Origin: Echinococcus granulosus
Lineage: Eukaryota > Platyhelminthes > Cestoda > Cyclophyllidea > Taeniidae
Assembly (NCBI RefSeq): GCF_000524195.1
Contig: NW_020170384.1
Coordinates: forward strand, 1,860,517 to 1,924,516
Length of the DNA: 64,000 bases
Reading direction: 5' to 3'
Shown: positions 11,048 to 26,000 of the stretch, one piece after another
Position numbering within the stretch: the first letter of the stretch is position 1
Layout of the letters: each line of letters opens with the position of its first letter
The notes under the pieces: model-generated
What the model was told of the DNA's origin: nothing
What the model saw: the letters and a program-made list of their open reading frames with translations, nothing else
Database searches by the model: none
Program-made: the position numbers and the translations under genes

Positions 11048-14000
11048 CTATTCGTCTTCCTCGGCCCCAAATGGATTTGTTGATTCTTGTACTAGTCGAT
11101 GTGGTCGAGCCAGAAAAGGCTTAAAAGAACAACGAGACGCAATTTAAGGGAGCGTGAAAACAGAAGAGGTCTACACAGGTAGGGGTTGCTCGGTTTCATT
11201 TTAATAATTCAGTAGTTTAGTGGGGAGAGTAGTGTGGTTCATTTGTTGCATGCAGGTCCGAGAAAGTTTGACCGGGCAAGCCGAAGGTTGGGACATGTCT
11301 AAGTCGGAATTTTTTCGGTAGTTATTACCTTAGGATAGTAAAAAAAGGAACGCTGAGTTGTTGCCCTAAACTTAGATCGTAATTCCGATTAAGAAATGTC
11401 AACAAGAAATACAATTCCAAACGAGAGTTCATTAAGCTTCCAGAAATTCCTCTTTAAACCCGTAATTGTAGGTTTCGCATGGCAAATTGTAAGGGAAACA
11501 GCTCGAAAGGCAGTAGATGCAAACTGTTGACTACACTACGCACAGCACGTCCTCGTCTTCGAATTGCATGGATCATCAAAGGCAACAATATTTACTAAGG
11601 TGGGTGAATGTGTTGAGAGCACTGGATGCGTTATATTGACAGCTATGTAATGAAAGGCCTGGATACGGAAGCCTTTCAACTTGCGATTCAACTTGCACGG
11701 AGCCTTGTTCGCGCTCCCTATGCTATCAGTCCCGATCATTCTGCACGCATGTACTAAGGCACATTTGAGAATCGCACGTCATAGAATATGCAGGGAGAAG
11801 ATGGATGCCACATTGGTGGGAGCACTGACGAACCCGCCTGTGGAGACTCATAATAGAAAGGCTTTCAGAACTCTTCAAGAACTTTACAGGGCTGACGATG
11901 CCTTCTCACATTACAGGAAGTGAAAGATGCCCTAGATAGGCAAACAAATNNNNNNNNNNNNNNNNNNNNNNNNNNNNNNNNNNNNNNNNNNNNNNNNNNN
12001 NNNNNNNNNNNNNNNNNNNNNNNNNNNNNNNNNNNNNNNNNNNNNNNNNGGGGNGGGGGGGAACTAGTTTAAGTCTCTTATCAAATGTTCTAATTGGAAA
12101 ACGCGACAACTACGTCCATATACTATATTTTGCCATTGAGACTACGGTCTAAATCGAAGGGCCTTATACCCTATTAATTGCTTTGGATACTATTGTGGAG
12201 ATAGAAGCAGAAGAGCAATCACAGGTAGCACTGAGGATAACCATACATCAGAATGATTTAACAGGATAAAACTCCACTTCCCCGCGATTCATCCAAAACC
12301 GACCTCACTAGCTTTTTGGTCATTTTTCACGCCTGTGACAGCTACCTCCAAACCAGTATGCCTTGTAACGTCCTCACGGAAAATTTGAGCGACACAGCAC
12401 CAACATTTGACTGTCGCAGTACACCTTTTTGCTCACAGGTCAAAACTTGATATTTGAGTAAGTGTTCGGCTTTTTTCATAGGACTAGTCGTTTCAAAACT
12501 TACCTACTATTCCGATCTTCCGTTCGCTAACCATGGTGCACGCCATAATCACTCAATTTAACAATCATGATTTGCAACAAGTAATAAGGCCATCAAATGT
12601 CAAATAACTACGCACAAACTAAGCCACCCTTTCAAATTTCTACGATAAGGTCACGGAGTTGGTGGCATGGGTTCTGCCCACGCCACCAATTTCCCAGACA
12701 TTATGTGCCCTTTAAAATGTCACGGCGTTCGCCCAAAAACTATTATTCACTCGGGCACTGCAGTGCCACACTCGACACCGACCAAGGGTCCTTACTCGAT
12801 CAGGGCGAATGTTATCGACTTGGATTTCGTCGTGTGCGTCGAGAAGGTGGGAGGGAAAGGCCGACGGTGACCGGGTGGTGGCTGCGGTGAAGTCTCCATT
12901 CGCCTCACCGCCACTCCAACCAGCAAGGGGCGGTGGAGCCGAGGGGTCGAGGAGGTTGGTGCACTGTAGGCAGACAAACGGTCTATCCTCTGGCAGATGG
13001 CTCTTGTGGCGATCTCGACAGCTCTCATAGCAGTCAACGTGGACACCATGACCACACCTATGAAGGGTAAAAGTACAGCGATTACTTACCGTGGTTCAGA
13101 GGGAATATTTACTTTCCTACACGATGAATACAATATGCAATGCGTACGCTATAGAGTAGGGATCACTTTTAAATGTTATAAAGCGATAGTGTCATTACCG
13201 TAATTTCACTTTGAGTATGGCTACAGCTACTTTATTAAGCCTGTATCTTGTGGGGGCACGCAGAAGCGTTCATTCTTGCACGCATGAGCATACACACTTG
13301 GACCAGGATACATCAGTCAGTAGGTGTGACGCAGCCGTTCTCTATTCGATTACCGTACCACTGTTACAATAAACAAGCGAGAATTAGCAGTCCTCTAACA
13401 AGGCGAGATGAAACAGTGACTTCATAAACCAAATTCGATAGAGGTGGTAGATTTTATTCAATACAGACAAATTAGGTGTGATATGGAGTTATGAATACGG
13501 CGTGCCTGAATTGTTAGGAAAATGATAGTGATATTTTGCAGTATTCATTTGGAGTGACATTTCGGTGACCTATAGAAATGTGTTACCGTGATGTCACTAC
13601 ACGCAATCCAGTTAAAGAATATCGGCGAACATTTTGCAGGCCAGCCCAGTCCAAACACCGTGACAGTGACTGCGCGCATGCGAAGCTTGTAATGCTAAAA
13701 GAATTCTGTTGTAAACACAAGTGTGAAACTCGGACTTACGCGTGTTCGCTCGTATCTATGTTAGATTTCAAGAAGGGTAAGCAAATTGTATGCTCAGTTA
13801 TAGGACGTTCGAATGATTTAAACATTCCAAAGTCTGTCAGCAACGACCCCGGCTAAGATGGTTTCCAGCCTATAGCCTAGTAATCATTCTAGTGAACAAT
13901 TGGGGCGTGGAATGCCTGCCCAACCGTGGACATTTGATTGCATGGTGAAATAGCACAGGAGATGAGCCCTTCTATGGGAACAGTGAAGACAACCCAACCA

Positions 14001-17000
14001 AACACGAAAATGTGCATTTTCGGAATCAGCGCACTCTGAATAATTCAGATTTTGACCAGCACAGAAAAGTTGGATACAGTCGAAGGTTTGCAGGATAAAT
14101 ACAGAACAAAAGGGACGACGTGAAAAATAATGCCAGTTTTCACTCCTTGAAATGTTTTATCCTATAGAAATCCAAAAATTCCCGTTTGACATGAATGCCA
14201 CTCGCTATGAATAATTTGACCACGATTATACCACGAAAATTTGAGCGTCCACGTACCGAAACACGTGGCAAAGATATTAATAAATAGAAAAGTAAGCCGT
14301 GGGATCGTCATTGCCAATGAGCTAATTAAGCTGAAAATGAGATTTATTGAAATACAACTGAAGTAACGAAATAAGATCATTAAGGATAACAACTGGTCAA
14401 CAATAAACACCATCGCGTGATCGAGGACCAAGTGCAACAACTTTGAATTGGCATTCAAGCTACCGAATCCGCGGATTTCAGCTTAAATTCGCGAAAAATA
14501 ATCTAGTTTAGTAACGAAGACCATGGAAGAAAACATGTTCAGCCATAAAACTGACAGGATTTTTACCAAAACAAGAGTACTTCCGATCGAGTCGGCTGTC
14601 TTTCATCAAGTGTAGAGAATCCACCAGTGTGAAGGTGACAGGTAACCAGGGAACGCAGCTGCCTGTACCTTCGAGCGAACGTGAGGCCACACAGGGCGCA
14701 GCTGTAGCGTCGCAGCCCCAACCCACGTTTCAGAGCTCTTACAAGAAGCTGCTCGAGCGCGTTGATGTCACTCGCCATGAGGCGATGGCAATCCTGCATA
14801 AGACTCACCTCCTTCTGCCACACACCCACCAGTTGAAGCAGAAAACGGTTCGTTGCTGAACCGAACGAAGCCACTGTGGCGTCAGAGAGCTGTGAAAATA
14901 ACAAACCATCACTACTGAGGTGAATTCAGCCAACAGAAGATCATCCTGCTATTTCTTACCTGTAAAACGCGATTGATGAGAGCGGGAATAGGGACATAAG
15001 GACTGGCGGACTCCAACACTTTATGGAAGATGCCATTTAGTTCTAAAGAGGCAAGAAAGTAATCAAAGGTGCGACTAACCTGACGTTAGCTGGTCCGAGA
15101 GCTGCCGTTTTCGAAGAGCTGAGAGGGCATCGATAATGTCATACCAGGACGGCTAAAAGGCAAAATTTACGATTACGCCTTCTGGGGTGGATAAAGTCGC
15201 ACCCTTTTATTAACATTTACCTCGTTGACAGATGAACGTTTGCTAGAGCACTGGCGGGCAGTGAAAGCGAACCAGGCGTCGGCACGTGAGCGCACCTGTT
15301 TGCAGTCCTCGACCCAGCCACTATTTTTCGAGGTGGGGGCAGTGCTGCAGCAATCAACAAGACGGTTCCAGTAAGCAAGAAAGTCCTTTAAATGTGGGAA
15401 AAAAAGAAAAAGAAAGACAGAAGGGTGATGCGATTGTTAGGCAACCAGATGGTAATGGTGGTGAAGGCGTTATCGACGAACCTTTTTTAGGAGATAGGTT
15501 GCTTTCTCCTTGTCTCCAATCTTCTCGTATATACAAGCAAGTTCCTGGGGGTAGGTTTCCTCGTCCAGTAGCTGAAATGGGGAAAAATGCATTTTTAGGG
15601 GTAGAAACTGGATTTACAAATCAAAATAGGAAATATTAGTTCCTCAACCAGTTACTAACGCATACAAAATAACATTTTATCGTAAGAGACCTTAGAAGCA
15701 AAAAGATAGAGTTATTAAATTATGTTCTCACGAGCACAGCACTTGATCAGACCCCCAAGGTTCCCACCATTGAGGACAGTTGTTAAGATTGGAATAAGTT
15801 GAAAATAACTAGAATCATTTGTTACATTAAACACCAAAGATTTACTCAAAAGAGGGTCAAAAAAATTTAAAATCGTGTGATTTATTGCTTAAAGGCAATC
15901 ATCACAAGTACAAATCATTTTTTTTATTTGTCAAATTAAATCTTTTACAGGAAAAATGAGATCCACTGTGCTACCACAAGGAAGAGGCTAATCGCCTCTC
16001 TCAAAGTTCGATTGATTCGTACGCGTAGTGTTACCTATTCAACCGAAATTACACGCTTAGCAAAGATGGCCAGCAACCTCAGAAGACGTCCCTGGTTCGA
16101 TTTCCCGGAAAGTTCCATTTTCATGGCTCAAGCGTTGCACCCTTGCTCAGTCCCTCCTGATTGGCTGATATCACATACAGATCTAAATTAAGTGTACCAA
16201 TATTCACTATGTGGCCAAGGTCAACCAAATACTAGAGATGAGACTGAAACCGCCGAGTGCCTCCGGCAATCTCCACCGCCAGCTAGCTAGTAGAGAGTAC
16301 GAACAAGTCGTACACTCTTGATTATTCATATCCGTCGACAAGTAGTGACATCTATATCTACCGAATCCATTCTCACGCTCATAAGTACCAGATTATAGCG
16401 ATAGTTGTGATTGGCGACTGTTACCTTTGACTGACTCTCGGTAAGTGCTATGCGCGGCCAAACAGCAGACGAATAATTCGCCAGATGCAGCAGAGAAAAT
16501 GGGAACCCACCTCAAGGAGAACAGAGGCTCGGTACTCCCTGTTGAGAGTAAGGAACTCGCAGACTCTCTCGCGTTGGTTACTTGCAAGGAGGAGTCGCAC
16601 GTAGAGCTCGGCCACTAGGGGGTCTGGTTTCGACAATAGTTCGTCCAGTGCCAGACGAAGATTTGTGTTTCCCGCCAATGTAGCGATCATATTCTCTTGC
16701 TCCAGTTCCGGCATCTCAGAATGCCTGTCAGTTTGTAGCAAAGCAAAATAAAAGAAAATGGAGCTTCATAGAAAAATTGGATAATTAAATCACAGTGGCG
16801 AGAAGAAGGTGGCGAATTTACTATCGTCGACGAGGAAACAGGACTTGAAGCTTTGTCCGATAGTCTGATCTGAGAATTGGCCTCAATTATAGGCTGCATA
16901 CTTAAGCTCAAAAAAGGAAAAAAGGCAACACCTAGCTCAGAGTTTCTTCAGCGTCAGCGAAGAGTGGATGTAAGGATATTACTCTACGGGGGTGTAGTCA

Positions 17001-20000
17001 CACCGCTTAAGAAAACTGACAGGCAGCTTAGACATACTGAAGATATAAAAGAAATGACTGTAACTTAGCCATCTTAATTCAAAATAAACGATAATACAAA
17101 TCCAACGACGCTCATTACAGAAATAAGAGATCCAAACAGTAGGAAAAACAAACTTGAAATGAGGTCGGGCTAAACCTGTGTATTCAGTCAAAGCGCGAAA
17201 GAACCACGGATACGTAAAATCCAGCAACTAAAAGTGGGTAACGGCCTCACTAACTGGTTCTAAATGAAAGACAACTCATAGCCTGTTTCCTTGTTCCAAA
17301 TAAAAAGTCCTACCGATATCCCTAGGTTGAAATTTTCCCTAGGAAAATCAGAAAATGAATAAAGCTGCATCAAAAGCACTGAAGACCGACACCATGGAAA
17401 AGGTGGGCGCAGCCAAGATCTTGTTGAAGCTTCAACAATCTCATTCGAACAGTGGATAGAAGAAATGCAGATCAAACTGGTAATCTTTCGAGTCCATTAT
17501 CTGCCACCCATTGTCAGCGCAAGTGGATGGGAGCCAATCCTTTACTTTCCACAACTATTTGACGCAAGCTAACTGTTTAAACACACAACATCGACAAAAC
17601 TAAAAGTTCTCAGTTCTTGACAGGTTGGTCTCACTAATTAGTTCTTCATTATCATCGGGAAGAGAAAGGCTTCCTTAACGTGATACAGTTGTGCTTAAGT
17701 GTCTTCTCACAAGGATCAGATTATTTCTCCAAAATTCCCATTCTGCGTCACTACGCTTTCCCAAATGCTAAGAAAAACTACTACAGTTATGGAACTAAGA
17801 TTAAAAAGGTGAAAGAGACAAGTTCGAACGGGATTTTGTAAAATGAAGATTCGAAGCAAGAGGAAAGTAGTACGGAGAACAATGAAAAATTCAAGCAGTT
17901 GTATGCATCAAACAAGTGCCCACAAGTCACTCCAAGTTATTGCACCAAGTCAAACCGAAGATTGCACAAATTTGTGGCCAACTGACAGACTAAACCAATA
18001 CAAAATGAAGTTTTCTAAATTGAAACGACAATCTTCATGGTGAAATACTGATGTTACACATCACTGAAACTCACAGCAGTTCGTAGAACGGCTCAAGAAT
18101 GAGGATGGCAGCAGGGTGATGAGGTCCCTCGACAACTAAAGGAACCATCTCATCGAAGGGTATTTGAGAGGGTTGGGAGGAGGTAGGGTGAGAGAGAAGA
18201 TTACGAGGAAGGGGGTCATCACTCATGAAAATGGTGTCCAAAGCGTACAGGATGCGTCGCATTGAGGGACCGATTGCTTGCATCAGGAGAATCAGAGAAC
18301 GTAGCGGATCCAAATGGGCATAGGGCTGGAAGATGGGAGGGGCAGATAATACTGGCCGACCCAGTGGACATAATCCAATGAAAATATTAGGCCATGGTGT
18401 CGATGCCGACTGGTAGACGAATTCTCACTTTGACAATGGATCATTACACGACATTTTAGCTATATGGCTGACTGGACCATGCTATTAATAGAGGCGTAAG
18501 TTTAACGGGTACTATCAACTGAGTAAGTAAACAAAATAGATGAAACTATGTCTTTACAATTACGTGTAACAGCTTTTAACCATTTTCAATGCTATCTATT
18601 TTGTACAACTGATGTGTTGCGTTTGAGGCTTTATACAAGAAAACGAAAGTGTTACACATCTGAAGTAGCATAGCACAAACAGCTTAAATAGCATAAAAGG
18701 TTATCTTTGTTGCTTATAAGACTAGGCAGGTAGAAATAGTGGAACGGAAATTCATTAAGAGTCAGGACCAAGTAGTAGGTAGACTTATCTCAAAAGTAAA
18801 TAATATTACAGATTCCTCGTTGCTCTTCATAAGTGACAATAAAATTTTGAGAAGTCCTAAAAACGAAGATAGTATTCACCTCAAGCGGTGTATCATTAGG
18901 AATAAGACCTATCTTAGTAACGTTCTCAAAGAATTCGAAACCTCCCTGTGTGAAATGGAAGAGTATGATAGATCCACAACAATATGAAGAGATGCAGGTT
19001 TCTAAAATTATTATTGTGTTTATCAGCATCAGCTTATTACGATTCGACACATTTGGTATAAATAATACATCCGCCATTTTTAATAGGAAGTAATTTTAGT
19101 AGATATTTGCAACCAACCAAAGAATATAAGAAACAAGGTTCCTACCACCCCATAGGGAACAGGTCATATACATAATTAGTAAAACTTCTGCAATGAAACT
19201 GAGCTCTCGTGATATCTAAGGCTAATTGGAGGATGAGCCTTCACCACAAACAACTAAGCCAGTTTCGCGATGCTCACAAATCTGCATAAATGAAAGATCA
19301 CTTAGATTTTCGGTGCGAAAACGACAATTTTATCCAACTGAAGTGGTATAGCACATCGAAATAGTTTGGATAACACATGGTGGATCAAGAACAACCAAAG
19401 CCTTATCTGCATTACTCGAAAGAGTAGAGGATTCCAGCCAAGAAAAACTTTCACAAATTTAAACAATGGATCAATCATTGTACCTAAATCCGTTCATACG
19501 AGAAATTGGATGTGGGAATAAGCTGTATATACTCACACTGTTTTTTCAAGTTCAGCAGACATTACAAACAGATAAATCGACTGAAAAGGTAAAACTTCTA
19601 CTATTCTCTGCAGAACCAACTTTATGTTTGCTTAGCAAAATTAAATAGCGTTCTATTGAAAGTCAAAATTATTGGGTAGAGAGATATTCGTCTTAAGAAT
19701 GCAACAAATTACATTGCATTTGAAATTCATTTACAACAGTTACCAATTTGGACAAGTCACTAGGTCATTGTTCAATGTAATGAGAATAAAAACAGTTGCA
19801 GAGGCGAAATTTGAGACCTGGAAGAGTGTAGGGTTTTTAGCCAAAAAATGAAACAAGTGTACGTGGCAACAGGAGATGCAAAAGGTGGTGTGCTTATCAG
19901 TGCTCTCGACACAAATACTGATTCACCAAGGGGAATAGGTAGGGGAACACACCGAATATTTAGAATAATTGAAAAGTTCAACAGGAAAAAAATAAGAGAA

Positions 20001-23000
20001 AAGTGAGACCCCATCAGTTAAACAAAATTATGTTTAATATGCGTCTGTTGAAGGGAAAACTTCAACAAATCATGACAGTTCACAAAGACGTAACCAAACG
20101 GATAAAGTATCGTGAGTTTCAATAGAATCTCGACTTCACAACTTTATAAATGCACGAATGGTAGGGAGACCCTTGAGCTAATAATTTCAAATTCTTAAGT
20201 TAAAGGAGGAAAAAAGGAAAGTTTGCGAGATTTTGAGGCGCGGCGAAAATTGATTCACGGCACCCAGGGAGAATAGTCATTTCACCCGCACACTAAAATG
20301 TTTGGGCATTTTAGGTTCTTGAGATTCAGCAAAGAGCTTCCCCAACTTACCTCCACCAATTTGAGAAACCGGTTAACTAGTGGCGCGAAACTATTCCCCG
20401 TCTCCGCGGGTGAGGCGAGACAGTCACTGAGAAAGACAAAGATCCGAGAAACAAGGTCCTGAAGTTGCACAGTGTCGCGCACCGGTTGGACGGAGATCAC
20501 ACGTTGGAGGCTAGTGAGGAGACAGGAGAGCACCGCCTCCACTTTGCCTTGGCTGCGGTAGACCTGCTCGCAGAAGTCACTCCTATATGCCGGGTAAAAA
20601 AGGATTTATCTATTAAGGCAGGTGCCAATACTGCAATCAGCTAGAGGAACACGAGAGCTTTAGCACAGTGACGTCTACATTGGCTATTGACTTGGTCATG
20701 TTTGCAGTCTCAAGTGACCCCGAAGCATGTCAACACAGCTTCTACTAATAATCGAATGGCTCCTCTATTCATGAACAATAAAGATACTTCTGAACAGGTT
20801 TACATTAGAACGCCTTCAGAGGTAACTAGAGTGCCACATTGTAAGAAGCGTTGGCTGAACAAATCTAGTAAAAAGACAATCCCGTCTTTCGCTGGCTGAA
20901 TAATACACCATAAATTTACTGAGAGGAGGCATCATTTTCGGACGACTGAAGCTATATGGACCCAAAACCAAAGGGCCATGGGGTTTTCGTCGATTTTGGC
21001 AAATGATGTAACCCTGAGTCCTGCTTACTGAACCGTAAGCACACAAGCTCCGACTTTAAAGAACTGCAAGTGTTCATAAAGGGAATGCTCGCATTGCTTT
21101 TACGAAAATACGGGGTTGTTAGTAATGAATGAATGAAAAGCTTTACCATTAGGCGAATACGCCTAAGAAAAGCGATAACCTTGCTTTGTGAAACACTGTA
21201 TGGCTTTCAGCAAAACATTGCAAATGGACCACCACAATACAGTTCGCTATCAGGACCACCCCTAGATTACATGTCATCTTGTTTTGATAGAAAATTATCA
21301 TATTTTTTTAGCGCCGAAGGCGGAAAAGTAATTGCGGCAAGCGTAGAGGATAGTAATTAAGACAAAGTAATGTAAGAGGAACGGGTTTGGTTGAGCATTC
21401 GAATGCGTAGGCCTTTTAGGTCTACTGGCATGCTTCTCCCACAGTCTACCTTAATAGATTAAAGCCCCTTCTACAACCAAATAGTTAAATTACTCCTTGA
21501 ATACCTTCAGGAATAACTCAGGAGCTATAGCTGTAACCGCAGTAACATGCCTCTGGAGCTGCATGAACGCAAACGCTGCTACGACGAGTAATCAGACTTT
21601 GTCACCTACAGGCCAACGTTTTCTGCCACCTCGAGCAAGTCCCGTGAGGCGTCTAGACGTCCCGAAAACAGAAGCCGGTAGAGAACGTCGGAGAGCTCCG
21701 TTAGAGGCAGATTAGTTACCTCACAAAAACTAATACGTTTAGAAAGATATTCCAGCATCTAAAAAAGATGCAGTAAGCCTGAATGCAAAATAGCCCTATT
21801 AGTGTTTTATATTGAAGCGAATTGATATCCCCACCTTAAATATCTTCTGGCTTCCAAAAGCGAGAGAGGCATTTTCTGGAAGAAGAATCTGTTCCCCGAT
21901 AAAACACAGTAGACGTGTTACATCGGCAGAATCAACTGGCAGCAAAGCCTCCCCAGCCTCGTCCAGAGCGCATGTCACAAGAGCATTGAATAGGCGCTGT
22001 CTACGCTGACAACTAAACAAGCATGTTTTAATGATAATGGAACCAACTAACCCAAGATCAAGAGAGGGCTGATGCATGGAGAAAAAGGGACTTTCGCGTA
22101 GAACCAGTGTGAGCATATTTAGGAGATCAATAGTGCCACCAAAATGCAAAAGGGCGCGAAGACGAGGCATAGCAGAGGTGGTTAAGCTAGTGTGGTGTGA
22201 GAAGAGGGATTTTTGTTGATGTTCTGGTGAGGAGATGTGTGAGGAGAGGAGGAGGTTGAATATCTGGAAAGGAAGCGAAACTTCAAGCGAAGATTGATAG
22301 GAAGCAACAATAGTAAGGGAATGAGGACACACGAACCTTGTTGGGGACATCTGCGTAAAATTCTGGGTCGAGAGGTATGCCGAAGACTTCCTCGCCGGCA
22401 AAACAGGAACGGAGGAAGAGGAGGATGGTATTGACAGCTTCACTGGTGTCGAGATTATCCAAAGACTCGAACGAAGCTGTAAGTAGGCATAACAATTGAA
22501 TCGCGTGTTATCTTAGGCTTGAGGAAATCACAAGGCCGCCAGAAGGTCCTTCTACTTCCCTATGTGAGGTTTGGCAGTTTTTAATCAGTACTGCGATCTG
22601 ATGCTACCACGAAATCCACGAGCCTAAGCTTTCAACAAGACAGAATATTCAAAAGAACTTTATTAAAACGTCACATAAGCTTCACAAAAAAAACACCAAG
22701 TCGCTTGTAAATAAACTGGGTTCAATGAAAAATTGGACACCGATGGAGAAGAATGCTCCGTCCAATGGTTAAATGTGAGAAAGTCAGCGAAAAAAAAATT
22801 GACGCACATGATCTCCAGCTCAGTCATTTCGTTCGTCAGGATGCGCAAGAGTGCATTTTTAAAAAGCCCAAAATAATCCACGAGTAACAAGGTATTTTTA
22901 ACTGGATGCAAAAGTGAAATGAGAGCAGTAAATACTAAAAACTGAGATACACTTCGTAGCACACTTGTCACACAAAGGATAAGTGAATGGGATGATTGCT

Positions 23001-26000
23001 CTTCATCTCCAGCTACAATTTATATAGAAATGAAATCAAAATGAATCAAACAAGAATCACAAATCCTCAGCTTTTCGGATGAACTTTGATTTGAACCTTG
23101 AGACGGAGCTATAGGTCTAAGCAACTAGCCGTTTTGTGACGAGCAGTATTGTTTGCCTTTTGAGTTAAAAATGAAGCATTGAATAATGCCCTGGTTTTTT
23201 TGCAAATCCACTACATGCAAGAATAGTGAAAGTAAGATTCTGCTTTAAGTAAAGCTATTTTGCCTACACATGAAATTGAAATGAAACCAGTAAGAACAGT
23301 AAATCTGCTCCATTTCAGAATTGGCGCAACACAGCGTACATTTACAGAGCCGACGAAAGCCAAAAGTAGTCAGGAGATGACGCACTACCTTTTTTCTGGT
23401 CGCATAAGCTAACTGAAAATAGTAACTTATACAGAATATTCCTCCAGTTAATAGTATATTTGATATTGGAATTAATAGACCGCTTTAGGTCATTCACATG
23501 AACAGAAAAACCGGCCAAGTGACTCACCAGTGGAATGATCAGAAAAAGACGGTGAAGTATCCAGAGAAGGCTTTCGTTCGGCATGTGATTGCGTCTTCTT
23601 AATTAGCAGATCCATCAGCCATCGGAAAGCCGCCTCGTGGTCTTTCAGCACGTATGCATAAACGTACATAAAGCCCTGGTAGAGACCATTAGAGAGGCAG
23701 AATTTGAGAACCTGCGAAAAATATCAGTAAACAAAGCCTTATTGAAGAATGATTTCCAATATCATTTCGTGGAAATTTCTAATGCTAGACGAATGATTAT
23801 AGCCAGCTGCAGTGCACTAGAACTTGTTCAATCAAGATGGGGTGTGCAGTAACTTGTAACGAATGGCTGTATGTACACGACTTTTCGCGTAGTTCTAACC
23901 ACTGCTTTGGTCGCATTACTTTGTGAGGAAGGAGACTCTTAAAGGATTTTCATGCAATCTCTGTTAGTTCGTCACGCATTACCACAGATATTTTGGCAAT
24001 CTTACTGTAGTAAGATTATCGTCATCAATCATCGAATATTTGAGATTACAACACATCTTCTAAACAACAGCAATAACTATAAGGTGTGTGAGATCTAAAC
24101 AGACGCTGCATTATCTGGTAGGGTAGTGCGAGAGGTAACGACAGGAGATTTTCTCGAATTTTACTGCAAACCATTTTAAACTTAGAGTGAGCGGCCAAGG
24201 AATAGCAACTTGGCTGCACCTTGATATTTTAGGAAAAAAAGCCAAAGTAAATAAAATATCCCGTTAGATGGAATGTTTTATGAAGCAGAGAAGAGCCTAT
24301 GCATCTCTAAATTTACAAAGGGTGTGTACTATAACACCATGGAGCGAAAATTTAACTGAATTAAAATGAAGCATGGTAAATTTGTATCATTTGAAGGCAC
24401 CAAAATGATAATGTCTTCTCCTGACTATAATGTAGTCAAATTTCTACCAACTGCCACAAAAGTGACAGCAAGGATTCATCATTATTTGCTAAAAATCATT
24501 ACGTTGTGCAGCTGGCAGAAAACCTGTTCAGTTTTCAAAACAAAATACCAAACTATGTATGCCACTGACTGAACATTTAAAATCAAGTGACACTAGTAAA
24601 AGGCGGCTAAATTCACCGTGTCAATACTGAGACTGGACGGAGAGAAGCGCACAAGACACGACTCAGCAAGTGGACGACCATTTTCCACTCGTGAGAGCAG
24701 CTGCTGTAGATGATTCGAAGGCCTCCGTTCTGACAGGCTCTGCGAAGTCAGGCTGACAGTGGCAGGAGAGGCAATGGACGGAACGATGTTCGGCCCACAG
24801 ACACACCAGGTCAGCAACTCCATGCCAATGTCGGGAGGAAGGTGCCGAAGACAACATTCGTCATCACCATTATCGGATGCCGCGTAGATGGGTCGGACTT
24901 GTAGAAGACGAGTGCAAAGGCATCGCAGAAGCAGAGGAAATGTCAGTGCGTCCCGTCGATACACAGGAATCACGACAGTAGTGAGGAACTTCCTAAGTGC
25001 AAGAACCAGTTGCATCAGTCTGATTAGAGGCAAAAAGAATGCACCTTTAACATCAAGCTTACATGAGATCTGCCATAACGCAAATCTCAACAAGAGTGGA
25101 TACGATTGGAGGTGTGGGACGACATTTGGCCTGGGCAAGAGGCATATGAGTTAAAACTTGGAGAAGGGATTCTTGTAAATCAGGAGTCGGGGAGCCCTCT
25201 TGTAGCACCTGTCGGCAACTCGTTAGGGCCTCTTCGATGCGTCCAGCTCTAAAGAGGCTGATTGCTCGCTATAATAAAAAAGGGTCATGAATGAAGAATG
25301 GGAGAAGAAAGCTAAGCGCACCTCCTTCCACGATTTAAGTACGAGCATTGAAATCCCGTTTTTGCCCAACACCAGCAACTTCCCACCAGCTGAGGTGATT
25401 GAATTGGCGCAGGCACGTTCACTAGCACAGGTCTAAAAGGGAATCAGGATACGACTGAAGTTTTCTCCATACTGAATGTGGTGAGAACCAATGCAGAAAT
25501 ATTCATTTAGTCTCAGAGACTTTTCAGCCACCACCACCGATGGGCGTGGTTCTGGTCAGAATATACGAACGTCCGGTTCCCCAGTCATTCTAGAACGCAG
25601 CATAATAGAAAGATTTTTGCTTTGGACGTACATTTAGTTACGCACGCCTATCCAGTATCAGCAATTCACTATGAAACTGCTAGTCTCTCAGATCTATACG
25701 ATGATAGTAAGCATACTTTCAGATTGTAATGCTCTATTACGTTTTGAGGGATGGTTCGAGCGCTAATATTGGCAAAAGCAGTAAGCAAGTCTAACACACG
25801 GTTAAGTACCACGCTTGAACTTCAAAGAGGGAAGGTACCCGCTGCGAATGATTGAATATACGGGCATTCGTGATAAAGGGATAAACAAAATTTCATCGAC
25901 TTGAATAACCATCTAAAATTCATACACGAAACAGTATATAGTGTTTCCTTTGCAATTTAATAATGGGCGTCATTTTAAGACCTGCTAATTATTCGTGTTC

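Noticed and set aside
11681..11923. Plus-strand 80-codon frame ending next to the assembly gap
   Set aside because: The C-terminal half looks somewhat protein-like, but no family is recognisable, no splice partner was found, and it lies antisense in the last VPS8 intron.
12050..12060. G run as a possible quadruplex
   Set aside because: It abuts the N gap and contains an N, so it is most likely a low-quality sequence edge.
12597..12890. Plus-strand frames over the VPS8 RING region
   Set aside because: They are antisense shadows of exon 12796-13057 and have no family motifs.
24593..25138. A single 181-codon minus-strand gene
   Set aside because: Its 3' two thirds are a VPS8 exon (24617-25019); its first part is the 43-base intron plus the wrong frame of the previous exon.
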